From: an uncultured Paraprevotella sp.
Lineage (GTDB): Bacteria > Bacteroidota > Bacteroidia > Bacteroidales > Bacteroidaceae
Assembly (NCBI GenBank): GCA_944320775.1
Contig: CALUIV010000001.1
Coordinates: 110,236-174,235 of the forward strand
DNA: 64,000 bases
Direction: 5' to 3'
The notes under the pieces were generated by a model. The model was not told the origin of the DNA and ran no database searches. It saw only the letters and a program-made list of their open reading frames with translations. Below, piece after piece: positions 1 through 9,344 of this stretch. Positions within the stretch are counted from its first letter, which is position 1; each line of letters begins with the position of its first letter. A program made the position numbers and the translations under genes.

Positions 1-30
1 ATTACCGCATATTTAATTTTATTCCTATAT

Positions 31-69
31 AAAAGAAAGCGACTCAAAAAATTGAGTCGCTTTCTTTTT
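31..69. terminator. Bidirectional intrinsic terminator
   Basis: A nearly perfect inverted repeat (AAAGAAAGCGACTCAA, an AAAA loop and its complement) lies 26 bases past the stop of the minus-strand chaperone gene and is flanked by A and T runs. It can terminate that operon and also any plus-strand transcript entering the window. Confidence 0.85.
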
Positions 70-94
70 ATTAGGATTTTAGTGAGAAATCAAA

Positions 95-2245
95 TTAGAA
101 GAACAGATAACGATTATCCTTAACTTCTGCTTTTTCATAAAGTTCAGCAACAAAACGGCTGATTGCACGCATATTGGTATTGTTCAACTGAGCCTCTTCG
201 GTTGCTTCATTGAATGTTTCTGCACGTTTGTTTTTACCGATCACCTGGAAGGCATAAACACCGGCATTACCTTGTATACCGTTGACAAACTGATTTTGTC
301 CGGCTTTACTTACAGCTGCGCTGAGTACAGGTTCGCTGGATCCAGTTGAGGAAATAAAGGCAGCGTTACTGAAGTTAACATGTTTCACCGTATCAACAAC
401 TGCAGTTGCATATTGTTTAGCATCACTGATGTTCTTCCAGTTTGCAGTTGCAGCTTTTATTTTTTCTGCTTTTTTATCTTTAATTACTTCTGCTTGCAAG
501 AAGTCTTTCATTTCTTCCTGAGAGCGGTAACCTGCTTTATGAATACCTGTCAGAACAACAACTAACATCTGATCGTTATTACCACATTCATAAAGAGGAG
601 AAATACTGTTAATATCAGTATCTTCATTGAAAATCCAACGCAAAGCTTCGCGTGTATTATTTACACCGGCTACATTGTGCTCGTAGCTGAACAGATTGTC
701 ATTCGACAAAACCAGATAGCCTGCTTGCGGTGCATTCTTTTCGATTTCTTCTAGTGTTGTATTTGCTGCCAGGAATTGACTGAAGTCATTATATGCCTTA
801 GCATAGGTATCTCTACTAAACTCAACGCCACGTTTGATGATTGCAATATCATACTTAGTTGTCATAGCGCGTTTATTGGTTACCTGAAGAATGATGTTTG
901 CCTGTGAAAGAGCAACATTTTGTACTTTTCCGGTTTCGCCATTCAAGATAGCCTTGATATACTTCATATTGTTTGCATTGATATCTGCTCCTTCGTAGTT
1001 AGCAGAAGTCAACCACATTTTTGCACCGGTCTGACCATATTTCTTGGCGATAGAATCGAATGGAGTTCCTGCATTAAGAGCTGTCATAATGCTATCTGCC
1101 GTTTTCTTGATTACTTCCATGTCAGCACCCATAACTTGAATCTGTCTGTATTCAACAGAATCTGGTGCAGATACTTTTCCGAGTAGTTTTACAATATTCA
1201 GGCTACGGTCTCCAGCATTGTAATACGGACCTTTTTGGGTACCTACAGCCATTGTGTCGATTTGCAGTGCAATATCACCAGGGATGGCTCTTTTTCTTAA
1301 TGGAAGTTCAGAGTAGTTTACAAGAGAACCGCTTTGACGGACAACCTTGGCTATATTTTCTCCCGATGCCAATTGCTGTGCATATTCTTCCATTTCTTTT
1401 TTCAAAGCTTCGTGGTCTGCAGCGCTTGCGTTCACTTGAACACGAATATATTTGATGGCTCTGCTTTCTTCTGTTTGTTTGAAAGCTTCTTTCATTTCAT
1501 CATATTTGGCTTTCAGGTCAGACTCTTTTACTTCTACCAAAGAATCGGCAATAGAAGAATAAGGAACAGCTGCCAATAAAATATCACTTTCGTTGATTCT
1601 GTTTTCGAACGAAGTCTTTGCTGCTACAGGGTTAGACAAGATACTTTTAGCTAAAAGTGTCTGGTATTTATTACCCAAGGCTTCCAAACGAATGCTTTTT
1701 TCAATAAACTGCCAGTATTTATATAGACTTTCATAGTATTCTACATATTCTGCAGGCATTTGTGTTGCATTGTTTTTCATGGATTCATACTCGGTCAGGA
1801 AGTTCTTCAGCAAGTTCGCATCAAAACGTCCGGTCTGTTCGTTTCTGAACGGGGTTTGAGCCAACATCTGGCTTGCACCTGTGTTGATGATTTCCTGTAC
1901 TTCCTCGTCGGTTACTGTAAGACCAAGTTTTTCAGCCTCATGTTCAATCAGGCGGTTATTAACGTAGGTGTTCCAAACCTGATCACGTACCTGAGTCAGC
2001 TGTTCGTCATTCAGCGATGTCATTCCGCTGGTAAATTTGACTACTTGTGAATATTCGTCTACGAGATTCTGAAATTCGTGAACAGAGAGCGATTTTCCGT
2101 AGACTTCACCTACACGCTGTTTGCTTTCACTTGTAGCCGACTGGATGGAACGGAAAAATTCCTCGGCAATGAAGGCAAACAATGCCAGTCCCACCACAAT
2201 CATCAAAAGGGGACCTTTGTTTCTGATTTTTTGTAATGTTGCCAT
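95..2245 (-). CDS. PpiD/SurA-like peptidyl-prolyl isomerase chaperone
   Basis: Predicted membrane-anchored periplasmic folding factor of 716 residues. A short cytoplasmic start is followed by one membrane segment at about residues 12-32; the rest should be periplasmic. Residues of about 40-200 resemble the SurA-type N-terminal chaperone domain, and a parvulin-like domain is recognisable at about 360-460 (from YRQIQVM through FDSIAKKYG). This order, anchor then chaperone then rotamase, is that of PpiD, which helps newly exported proteins fold near the Sec channel. It is the last gene of a minus-strand envelope operon, 100 bases after the CNNM gene, and is followed by a strong hairpin. Family membership is clear from the layout; whether the rotamase domain is catalytic cannot be judged, and E. 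coli PpiD itself acts mainly as a chaperone. Confidence 0.85.
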   Translation of the reverse strand: MATLQKIRNKGPLLMIVVGLALFAFIAEEFFRSIQSATSESKQRVGEVYGKSLSVHEFQNLVDEYSQVVKFTSGMTSLNDEQLTQVRDQVWNTYVNNRLIEHEAEKLGLTVTDEEVQEIINTGASQMLAQTPFRNEQTGRFDANLLKNFLTEYESMKNNATQMPAEYVEYYESLYKYWQFIEKSIRLEALGNKYQTLLAKSILSNPVAAKTSFENRINESDILLAAVPYSSIADSLVEVKESDLKAKYDEMKEAFKQTEESRAIKYIRVQVNASAADHEALKKEMEEYAQQLASGENIAKVVRQSGSLVNYSELPLRKRAIPGDIALQIDTMAVGTQKGPYYNAGDRSLNIVKLLGKVSAPDSVEYRQIQVMGADMEVIKKTADSIMTALNAGTPFDSIAKKYGQTGAKMWLTSANYEGADINANNMKYIKAILNGETGKVQNVALSQANIILQVTNKRAMTTKYDIAIIKRGVEFSRDTYAKAYNDFSQFLAANTTLEEIEKNAPQAGYLVLSNDNLFSYEHNVAGVNNTREALRWIFNEDTDINSISPLYECGNNDQMLVVVLTGIHKAGYRSQEEMKDFLQAEVIKDKKAEKIKAATANWKNISDAKQYATAVVDTVKHVNFSNAAFISSTGSSEPVLSAAVSKAGQNQFVNGIQGNAGVYAFQVIGKNKRAETFNEATEEAQLNNTNMRAISRFVAELYEKAEVKDNRYLFF

Positions 2246-2345
2246 TGTTTTTAGTTATTATTATTTTGTTTTTTATTGTTTCACGATTAGCGCACGAAGA
2301 TACAAAAAACCTTGCATATTACAGAGTTTTTTATTAAAAAAGTGC

Positions 2346-3614
2346 TTATTCCCTTATTTTCAGCTTTACCAGTTCAATTTTTGTCGTGGTGCTTTTTATG
2401 ATTTTAAACTCTAAATTGTCGAATTTTACGATTTCATTCAATTTTGGGAAACTTTGATATTTATGCAGGATCAGACCGCCGACAGTCAGATATTCATCTG
2501 ATTCCGGCAAGTTGATTTCCAATATTTCGTTGGCTTTGTCAATTTCCAGGCGTGCGGAAATGATGTATTCGTTTTCACCGATTTTTTTGGCAATATAATT
2601 GGTGTTGTCGTGTTCGTCTTCAATATCACCGAATATTTCCTCAACCAGATCTTCAATCGTTACAATGCCTGAAGTTCCGCCAAATTCATCTACAATTACA
2701 GCCAGTGATTTTTTCTGTTGCATGAATGTTTGCAACATTTTTTGCGCGGTCATTGTCTCGGGTACAATAGGTACTTCTTTGATGTGTTTGGTCCAGTCAT
2801 CAGTCATACTGAACATTTCTGAAGAATGGATAAATCCGACAATATTGTCAATATCGCCATCGTAGACGATGATTTTCGAATTTCCGCTTTCGATAAATGT
2901 ATTTTTCAGGGTTTCCAGTGAGGACGTACGGTCGATAGCTTCTATTTCTGTGCGGGGTATCATGCAGTCGCGTACTTTGACACTGGAAAAATCAAGGGCA
3001 TTTTGGAATATTTTTACTTCATCGGTTACGGAACTTTCATCTTTAGAATTTTCGATGCTTGACTGGATGAAATAATCCAGATCAACTTTGGAAAATGCTT
3101 TGTCTGATTCTTTCTGATTTACTTTGAGTCCCATGATGAACAGCAATACTCTGGATAAGCCGCTGGTCAGTTTGGAAACGGGATAAAGTACGACATAAAA
3201 CAGTAATGCCGGAAAGGCAAACAGCTTCATCGACTGGTTCGGATTGATCTTAAATAATGTCTTGGGTAGAAATTCTCCGGTAACCAAAACAATAAGTGTA
3301 GATATCAGTGTTTGAAGAATCACCTGAAGAGCTTCATTTTCAGTTAGGTGGAGTGGCTCTAACAGAAAAGCATCAATGACCTTAGCCATTAGAATACCAT
3401 AAATGACCAGGGCAATATTGTTTCCGACAAGTAGGGTAGAGATGAAGTTGTTGGGATGTTTAAAGAAAATCCCCAATATACGGGTTGTTATGCTTTGTGA
3501 CGAACGTTCCAGTTCGAATCTGAGTTTGTTTGAGGATACGAATGCAATCTCCATACCTGAAAAAAAGGCAGAAAGCATCAGTATGAAAATAATTTGGATA
3601 ATAGTGGCCGTCAT
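2346..3614 (-). CDS. CNNM/CorC-type membrane protein with CBS pair
   Basis: A 422-residue inner-membrane protein of the family often called hemolysin, CorC or CNNM. The first 170 residues carry the DUF21 membrane domain, opening MTATIIQIIFILMLSAFFSG with the conserved small-residue SGMEIAFVSSN motif. Two CBS repeats follow at about residues 205-320 (VRDCMIPRTEIEAID, then SLAVIVDEFGGTSGIVTIED), and a CorC-type C-terminal domain covers about 335-420. Relatives are implicated in magnesium or other divalent-cation efflux; the Bacteroidota homologue GldE was named from a gliding-motility screen. The gene sits 13 bases downstream of lptC, so the two are very probably co-transcribed. Substrate and direction of transport are not shown by the sequence. 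Confidence 0.88.
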   Translation of the reverse strand: MTATIIQIIFILMLSAFFSGMEIAFVSSNKLRFELERSSQSITTRILGIFFKHPNNFISTLLVGNNIALVIYGILMAKVIDAFLLEPLHLTENEALQVILQTLISTLIVLVTGEFLPKTLFKINPNQSMKLFAFPALLFYVVLYPVSKLTSGLSRVLLFIMGLKVNQKESDKAFSKVDLDYFIQSSIENSKDESSVTDEVKIFQNALDFSSVKVRDCMIPRTEIEAIDRTSSLETLKNTFIESGNSKIIVYDGDIDNIVGFIHSSEMFSMTDDWTKHIKEVPIVPETMTAQKMLQTFMQQKKSLAVIVDEFGGTSGIVTIEDLVEEIFGDIEDEHDNTNYIAKKIGENEYIISARLEIDKANEILEINLPESDEYLTVGGLILHKYQSFPKLNEIVKFDNLEFKIIKSTTTKIELVKLKIRE

Positions 3615-3627
3615 GGCATTGTTTATT

Positions 3628-4245
3628 TTATTTTTTTATGTTTGTTGTACTGTCCGTTTTTTGATTGGAATCTTCAAAAGGAACATATCCCTTGGTATTA
3701 TAGAATGTATATTGGGTCATTTGTTCGTTTGATTTAAACCCTACACCTTCAATTTCTCTTGTTGGCGTTATGATTTTTACATATTGTGAGGAATAGATTT
3801 CGTGTTCTTTCATGTCCCAAAACAGTTCTTCTGTTTTAAACAGAGTACCTTGCACATTTTTTACAGTAACCCGGCCACGTAATTCCCATAATTCTTGTTT
3901 GTAGCAGTATGCTGTGTCTGCTTGTACGAACCATTCTGTGTGAAATGTCGTATCAAATTTTTCCATCAGCAACCCTTTGACAAAAGTCCATTTCGGTGGA
4001 TTGGATGTATTATAGATATTCCATTCTTCTGCAATCAGTTTATAGCGGATTACTCCCGAGTCTGAAATCAGGTTATACACACCTAAGGCTTGCATGGTTG
4101 GCAATGAGTCTTGTTCCTTAATGTCCGGAGCATTGCCTGTTTTCTTATTTGAGCAGGAAAAGGCTAAAACAAGCATAACAGTCACAAGAGTAGTGACTGT
4201 TATGTGCCTAAAACTATGTTGCTTTATTTTTTGATTTTCTGCCAT
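3628..4245 (-). CDS. lptC: LPS export periplasmic protein LptC
   Basis: LptC links the LptBFG ABC transporter to LptA and passes lipopolysaccharide across the periplasm. The reading frame is open for a further 41 codons upstream, but those overlap the preceding gene; the ATG at 4245 (MAENQKIKQ) lies 11 bases past that gene's stop and puts a hydrophobic segment at about residues 14-31. That segment ends LAFSC, so a lipoprotein form is possible. The remaining 205-residue protein has the LptC beta-jellyroll pattern (ISDSGVIRYKLIAEEW, LRGRVTVKNVQGTLFKTEELFWD, EIEGVGF). It lies in a tight operon with a beta-barrel protein upstream and a CNNM protein downstream, fitting an envelope-assembly role. 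Confidence 0.85.
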   Translation of the reverse strand: MAENQKIKQHSFRHITVTTLVTVMLVLAFSCSNKKTGNAPDIKEQDSLPTMQALGVYNLISDSGVIRYKLIAEEWNIYNTSNPPKWTFVKGLLMEKFDTTFHTEWFVQADTAYCYKQELWELRGRVTVKNVQGTLFKTEELFWDMKEHEIYSSQYVKIITPTREIEGVGFKSNEQMTQYTFYNTKGYVPFEDSNQKTDSTTNIKK

Positions 4246-4256
4246 GTTTTTCGAAG

Positions 4257-5594
4257 TTAGTTGATCTTCCACTTCATGAACCATCTTTCGTTGAATGTTA
4301 CTCCAATATTCAGTTTCAGATAATTTTCCGTAATCATGGAAGATACACTGGGCATAACACGTGTCCATTGAACAGAGACATTTACAACCGAGCGGTTGTT
4401 GATGCCGTTAATGATTGGCAGTCCTACACCGGCACTGACATTCACTTCACTGGGACCGTTTATTCCATTTACCTTGACATAAGGTGTACTGTATGATGCT
4501 CCGATTTTGTATTGAATTCTTTGAGCATATCTGTTTCCATAGCGGTCTGGGTGGAATTCAGCACCCAAAATGTATTTTGTACGATTCAGATAAGCGCCTG
4601 TTGTTGCCTGATAGGTCATTTGATTGTAGCCGCTGTTATCTGTTGTAGTTTTAATTTCTGGCAGTTTGCAGTTTGCCCAACGTTCGTGATGTACATCGGC
4701 GCCAATCATGAATCGTTCTTTATGAGTCCAGGAAAATCCTGCACCAAATGAATAAGGCAAATCGAATGCTTTGGCTGCCGTATATTGAATGGAGTCACTA
4801 TTCGTACTGTAGTTCAGAAGCGTTGCCTGATCGTCTGTGTTATGTCCCAGTCCAAAAATTGCACCCAGAGTAATCTGGTTGTTTTTCCCTGCGGCTATAT
4901 TATATTGAAGACCGAAGTCTGCCTTGTATGTACTGATATCCGCATTATATTGTCTGTTCAAAGTATTTGAATTCGATGATGAAGAATTATTGTTTGCACT
5001 CAGGGATTGGGTCAGTGTGTGATAATAGTTTCCCCACAGATAAGCGATGTTGGCACCGATAGAAAGCCCTTTAACCGGTTCCCAGCCCGCACCGATGTAA
5101 AGTTCATGGATTCCGCCGTCACCATAATAAGTTACAGTGCTTGTATTGGTATATCCTGTTGTCGGATCATACTCGGAATTGCTTTCCGTATAATTGTAAC
5201 CGATACTGCTGTAAGGGACAAAACCAAACGAAACGCCCAATTTGGGTGCTATGCGGAAAGCTGCATTGATATAGTCAAGTGATGTGTTGTAAGCGTTAAT
5301 TCTGTTGTTGCCACTTTTGAAAATACCGTTTTGAAGAGACATACCCATATCGAAAATAAAGGATAATGAGTCTACGGAAGAATAGGAAGCCGGATTGGTC
5401 ATATTGACCCGGTTTCCTGCTCTTTGGCCGATAGCCAGACCGCTCATTCCTTTATTGAAACCTTGTGACTGATCGTCCAGTGTACCGAGTCCGTAACGGG
5501 AGTATGATGAATTAGAGCCGTTTGTTTGAGCATACGATGTGGCGTATGCTGCAGCAAAAAGAATTGCGCTAAGAATTATTTTGTAATGTGTCAT
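4257..5594 (-). CDS. Outer-membrane beta-barrel-like protein
   Basis: A 445-residue exported protein with a clear signal peptide (about residues 1-22, ending SYAQ). The mature part alternates short hydrophobic strands with Gly/Asn/Ser-rich turns, has repeated aromatic strand ends (YRYGLGTLDD, GIGYNY-like and GAGFSWTHKERF segments) and ends in an aromatic-rich stretch, the look of an outer-membrane barrel. It is reminiscent of the FadL/OmpP1-like or PorV-type proteins common in Bacteroidota, but I cannot assign a substrate. Its start overlaps the end of coaX by 26 bases and its stop is 11 bases before lptC, so it is part of the same operon. The function is unknown; the envelope context is clear. 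Confidence 0.8.
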   Translation of the reverse strand: MTHYKIILSAILFAAAYATSYAQTNGSNSSYSRYGLGTLDDQSQGFNKGMSGLAIGQRAGNRVNMTNPASYSSVDSLSFIFDMGMSLQNGIFKSGNNRINAYNTSLDYINAAFRIAPKLGVSFGFVPYSSIGYNYTESNSEYDPTTGYTNTSTVTYYGDGGIHELYIGAGWEPVKGLSIGANIAYLWGNYYHTLTQSLSANNNSSSSNSNTLNRQYNADISTYKADFGLQYNIAAGKNNQITLGAIFGLGHNTDDQATLLNYSTNSDSIQYTAAKAFDLPYSFGAGFSWTHKERFMIGADVHHERWANCKLPEIKTTTDNSGYNQMTYQATTGAYLNRTKYILGAEFHPDRYGNRYAQRIQYKIGASYSTPYVKVNGINGPSEVNVSAGVGLPIINGINNRSVVNVSVQWTRVMPSVSSMITENYLKLNIGVTFNERWFMKWKIN

Positions 5595-6312
5595 TGTTGA
5601 AAATCAAAATTCGGTTAAGTCCACGAGGCACAATAAATTTATCTGCAAAGATGATGCTTTTTATTGTGCTATCAAAATTAAAATTGTCTCCTCCAGTTAA
5701 AAAAACCAAAAGATCAGGGTATTTCTCTTTAAAATGTTTGATGTATCCTTCAATCTCAAATTTGATTCCTTGAATTACGCCTGCACGTATTGCCGTTTCC
5801 GTGTTATATCCGATTTCAGGGACATCTCCTTCGCTGTCAATCAGGGGCAGACGTGCTGTAAAAGCATGTAGGGCTTTCAGGCGCATCTGAAGCCCCGATG
5901 TGATATTTCCGCCCCAATATCCTCCTTGTTTGTCAATGTATTCATAGGTCAGGCACGTTCCTGCATCAATTACCAGTATGTTCCTTCCTGGTGCTTGTGT
6001 ATAAGCACCGACTGCTGCAGCAAGCCGGTCGGCCCCCAGTGTATTGGCGGTACGGTAATGATTCTTAATGGGAATCGGTGTCTGGGCATTCAGGAAAAGC
6101 AAAGGGATGGTCAGTTCACTCAGTCTTTGTTTGACCTCTTCAGTCAGATCAAAAACAGTACCGACTATTCCGCGTTTAAAAGGATATTTCAGGAAAAAAT
6201 CGGGAAGAGCGGCCAACGTCGTATTCGAAGTACGGACTTCTTCCACGGGAATATCTCCGTCGAAGGCGACCAATTTGGCCAGCGTATTTCCTATATCAAT
6301 TATTAAATTCAC
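5569..6312 (-). CDS. coaX: Type III pantothenate kinase
   Basis: Catalyses the first step of coenzyme A synthesis, phosphorylation of pantothenate, in the cytoplasm. The 247-residue protein has the ASKHA-fold signatures of CoaX: MNLIIDIGNTLAKL at the N-terminus (phosphate-binding DIGNT), LGADRLAAAVGA at about residues 93-104, VIDAGTCLTYEYID at about 115-128, GGNITSG just after, and TGGD at about residues 207-210. The length is normal for the family. It is the first gene of the minus-strand envelope operon and overlaps the following barrel gene by 26 bases, suggesting translational coupling. A Bacteroidota-type -7 box lies 43 bases upstream of the start. Confidence 0.95.
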   Translation of the reverse strand: MNLIIDIGNTLAKLVAFDGDIPVEEVRTSNTTLAALPDFFLKYPFKRGIVGTVFDLTEEVKQRLSELTIPLLFLNAQTPIPIKNHYRTANTLGADRLAAAVGAYTQAPGRNILVIDAGTCLTYEYIDKQGGYWGGNITSGLQMRLKALHAFTARLPLIDSEGDVPEIGYNTETAIRAGVIQGIKFEIEGYIKHFKEKYPDLLVFLTGGDNFNFDSTIKSIIFADKFIVPRGLNRILIFNNDTLQNNS

Positions 6313-6354
6313 TGCTTTTACGCTTATTTTCGTTTTCGTGTTTCAAATTGCGGA

Positions 6355-6362
6355 CAAAGTTA
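6355..6362 (-). promoter_or_regulatory. Promoter -7 box for the coaX operon
   Basis: TAACTTTG on the minus strand matches the Bacteroidota consensus TAnnTTTG exactly. No good TTTG is seen at the -33 spacing, so strength is uncertain. Confidence 0.55.
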
Positions 6363-6447
6363 CATAAAAAATATAGATGCGCGATGTTTTTTCCACCTTT
6401 TCGTTAAATAAATGGGGCGTTTTGGAGTAAATGTAAAAAAATAGAGG

Positions 6448-6455
6448 TACTTTTG
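6448..6455 (+). promoter_or_regulatory. Promoter -7 box for the Lnb/DUF4105 gene
   Basis: TACTTTTG matches TAnnTTTG, 23 bases before the start codon. A TTTG at 6421-6424 lies 23 bases upstream of it, slightly longer than the usual 19-21. A GGAGGA just before the ATG is an unusually good Shine-Dalgarno sequence for this phylum and supports the start at 6479. Confidence 0.55.
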
Positions 6456-6478
6456 CGAAAACATTATCGGAGGAAAAT

Positions 6479-7708
6479 ATGAAACGTTTATTTTTGTTGT
6501 TGCTCTACATTATTATAATGCTCCCTTCTTTTGCTGCAAAAGATTCGGAAGTGTCCGATTCCATATCCGATTCCTTAAACGAAGATCCGATACAGTTTGC
6601 ATTGCTTACTTGTTCTCCTGGTGAGTTGATTTATGAACTTTATGGGCATACGGCAATTCGTTATACGAATATGCAGACGGGGGATGACTGGGTGTTCAAT
6701 TATGGCGTTTTTGATTTTAATACTCCGAATTTTGTTCTGCGTTTCTTGACTGCAGCATGTGATTACGAACTGGGTGTCGTTCCGTTTGACTATTTTTGCC
6801 GGGAGTACGGGCTTCGTGGGTCGTCGGTTTATCAGCAGGTCTTGAATTTGACTGCAGCAGAAAAACGAAAACTGTATCAGATGTTGGCTTGGAACAGCAT
6901 GCCGGAACATGCTCGCTATCGTTATAATCTATTATATGATAATTGTACGACTCGGGCACGCGACCGTATTGAAGAAGCCATAGACGGCGAGGTGATTTAT
7001 TCTTCCCCTGATTCGGTTTTAAGTTATCGGCAGATTATCCATCAGTTTACAGTCGGGCACCCCTGGTCGCAGGAAGGAAATGATCTTTGTCTCGGTGTAG
7101 AAGCCGATCGCCCTGTTACGCAGCGTCAGGCCATGTTTGCTCCGTTTTATTATTTGCATGATGCTTCGGGAGCGCAGATCAAGTCTCCGGATGGACGTTT
7201 GCGCCCCTTTGTCCTTTCAGAATCCAAGATTGTTTCAGCTGAACGTACTCCTGTAGAATCCGCCATGAATCTGACTCCGGCTCATGTTGTAGCTTTGATC
7301 TTGTTGTTTACATTTTTGCTTATGTTGGCAGAATGGCGCTACAATTGTATGTTTTGGGGATACGATATTATTTTAATGCTTGTTCAAGGCTTGTCGGGTT
7401 GTGTTATTGCCTTTCTGTTTTTCTTCTCGGAACATCCAACAGTGGGATCAAATGTTCAGGTCATGGTGTTGCAACCGCTTTCTTTATTCACATTAATATG
7501 GGTGGTGAATCGGGCTGTTAAAAGACGTTTTACCTATTTCCATCTGCTTCGTCTGATGTGGTTAACAATCTTTATGATAGTTACGCTCATTATCGGACAA
7601 GATATTTCGGTGCTGACCCAGGGACTGGCACAGGTTTTGTTGTTAAGAAGCGTTAGTTATATTTTATTTTATCATAGAAATCAATTAAGCAGAAATCCAA
7701 AAAAATAA
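6479..7708 (+). CDS. Lnb/DUF4105 family protein, probable lipoprotein N-acyltransferase
   Basis: A 409-residue envelope protein. A signal peptide (about residues 1-20) is followed by a periplasmic DUF4105 domain (about 35-190), which has been recognised as the Lnb N-terminal domain, and then by about five membrane segments (about residues 265-400). Lnb is the Bacteroides enzyme that adds the third acyl chain to lipoproteins in place of Lnt. Family landmarks are ELYGHTAIRY (His), FNYGVFDF, and YNLLYDNCTTRARD, whose Cys and the earlier His could form a thiol-type active site; that last point is my inference. The stop and the next start overlap as TAATG, so the phosphatase-like gene behind it is translationally coupled. 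The domain call is firm; the acyltransferase role rests on the known family, not on this sequence alone. Confidence 0.75.
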   Translation: MKRLFLLLLYIIIMLPSFAAKDSEVSDSISDSLNEDPIQFALLTCSPGELIYELYGHTAIRYTNMQTGDDWVFNYGVFDFNTPNFVLRFLTAACDYELGVVPFDYFCREYGLRGSSVYQQVLNLTAAEKRKLYQMLAWNSMPEHARYRYNLLYDNCTTRARDRIEEAIDGEVIYSSPDSVLSYRQIIHQFTVGHPWSQEGNDLCLGVEADRPVTQRQAMFAPFYYLHDASGAQIKSPDGRLRPFVLSESKIVSAERTPVESAMNLTPAHVVALILLFTFLLMLAEWRYNCMFWGYDIILMLVQGLSGCVIAFLFFFSEHPTVGSNVQVMVLQPLSLFTLIWVVNRAVKRRFTYFHLLRLMWLTIFMIVTLIIGQDISVLTQGLAQVLLLRSVSYILFYHRNQLSRNPKK

Positions 7709-9297
7709 TGCATATACGTAATTACAGAATATTGACTTCCTTGCTGGCTGCTTGTGTACTTGCTCAAGCCGAGGCAAAGGCGTCCTATGATGCGCCGCGT
7801 CTTGTTGTTAATATTACGATTGATCAACTGCGTTCCGATTTTATGGAGGCCTTTATGCCTTTGTATGGCGAGCGGGGATTCAAACGGTTGATGCGTGAAG
7901 GTTGTTTTTGTACCCGTGCTGAATATCCTTTTGTCGGGCCGGATCGGGCTTCGGCTATTGCCAGTGTCCATACGGGAGCTTCGCCTTATGAACATGGGAT
8001 AGTTGGCGGTTTTTGGATGGACCGTAATACATTGCGTCCGCTCGGTAGTGTTTCTGACGCCGGATATGAGACGTTGCCAGTGGGAAAATCTTCATATTCT
8101 CCTGCTTTATTGAAAACGTCTACACTCTCTGATGAATTGAAACTGGCTACAGACGGAGCGGCATTGGTCTATTCCGTAGCGCCGGAATGTGATGCAGCCA
8201 TCCTTTCTGCCGGACATGCGGCCGACGGTGCATACTGGCTCAGTGATGAGAGTGGTCAGTGGTGTACAAGCTCATATTATGGTACTTATCCCGACTGGAT
8301 CTATCGTAATGATTCTGTGCTTTCATTGACCGAAAAACTGAAACACGTAACTTGGAAACCTTTAAATCAGCAGGTTGCGTCATATAATTATTTGATAGGT
8401 TCGGTTCCGGAGCATTCTTTTGCTTACAATTTCAAGGGGAACGACCGTTATATTCTGTTTAAGACCAGCGGTTTGATTAATGCTTCCGTATGTGATTTCG
8501 TGCGTACGTGTTTGACGAATACGTTGCTGGGACAAGATGAAATAACCGATTTGTTGTCCGTAACACTTTATGCAGGTGGTTATGACCGGCAGCTTCCTGC
8601 CGATTATCCGATGGAGTATCAGGATACATATGTTCGGTTGGATCATCAGCTTGGGAATTTAATTGATGATTTGGAAAGACAGTTTGGGGCCGATCGCGTG
8701 CTTTTTGTGATTACTTCAACAGGATATTTTGCGCCCGAAAAACCGAATCTGTCAAAATTCCGTATTCCGACAGGGTTATTTAGTATGAAAAAAGCTTCTG
8801 CGCTTTTGAATATGTATCTGATGGCTGTATATGGACCGGGGCAGTATGTCGAAACGACCTATAATTCAGAAATCTATCTGAATAAGAAATTGATTGAGGA
8901 CAAACAATTGTACTACACCGAGGTACTTCAGCGCTCTCAGGATTTTTTGATTCAGCTGGAGGGCGTTCAGGATGTATTTACCTGTAATCAGGTTACTGTA
9001 GGAGCGTGGAGTCCTAAAACCGAACGGATCCGGAACAGTTATTATCCGCGCCGTTCCGGAGATTTGCTCATTGATGTGTCGTCAGGTTGGCGTCTGGAAA
9101 CTGAAAATCAGCCCGAACCAGTTCTGATTCGGGAAGCTTATATTAATTTCCCTTTATTCTTTTTGGATTGTCATATTAAAAATAAGGTCATAGAAACTCC
9201 GGTAACGGTTGATTGTATTGCACCTACTTTGGCGCAGTTCATGAGAATTCGGGCACCGAATGCTTGTTCTGCTTTTCCTTTATCGGATTTGAGATAA
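7708..9297 (+). CDS. Alkaline phosphatase-like protein, probably catalytically dead
   Basis: A 529-residue exported protein with the layout of PafA-type alkaline phosphatases: signal peptide (about 1-22), VNITIDQLRSDF with the first metal-binding Asp, HTGASPYEHGI, AGHAADGAYW, QDTYVRLDHQLG and CIAPTLAQFM. However, the residues that make the enzyme work appear lost. The nucleophile Thr position in the FVGPDRASAIASVHTG segment is not Thr, the Lys-x-Arg phosphate clamp is replaced (VAPECDAAI), the Asp and His expected before GPxS are absent (YAGGYDRQ), the DHG motif reads STGYF, and the later THG and DxH motifs read LIR and YIN. It is coupled by TAATG to the Lnb-like gene. A binding or chaperone role is more likely than hydrolysis, but that is inference. 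Confidence 0.75.
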   Translation: MHIRNYRILTSLLAACVLAQAEAKASYDAPRLVVNITIDQLRSDFMEAFMPLYGERGFKRLMREGCFCTRAEYPFVGPDRASAIASVHTGASPYEHGIVGGFWMDRNTLRPLGSVSDAGYETLPVGKSSYSPALLKTSTLSDELKLATDGAALVYSVAPECDAAILSAGHAADGAYWLSDESGQWCTSSYYGTYPDWIYRNDSVLSLTEKLKHVTWKPLNQQVASYNYLIGSVPEHSFAYNFKGNDRYILFKTSGLINASVCDFVRTCLTNTLLGQDEITDLLSVTLYAGGYDRQLPADYPMEYQDTYVRLDHQLGNLIDDLERQFGADRVLFVITSTGYFAPEKPNLSKFRIPTGLFSMKKASALLNMYLMAVYGPGQYVETTYNSEIYLNKKLIEDKQLYYTEVLQRSQDFLIQLEGVQDVFTCNQVTVGAWSPKTERIRNSYYPRRSGDLLIDVSSGWRLETENQPEPVLIREAYINFPLFFLDCHIKNKVIETPVTVDCIAPTLAQFMRIRAPNACSAFPLSDLR

Positions 9298-9344
9298 AAG
9301 GAAAAGAAAATCTCTTTCTTTCAAGGACATATATTTATTTTTAT

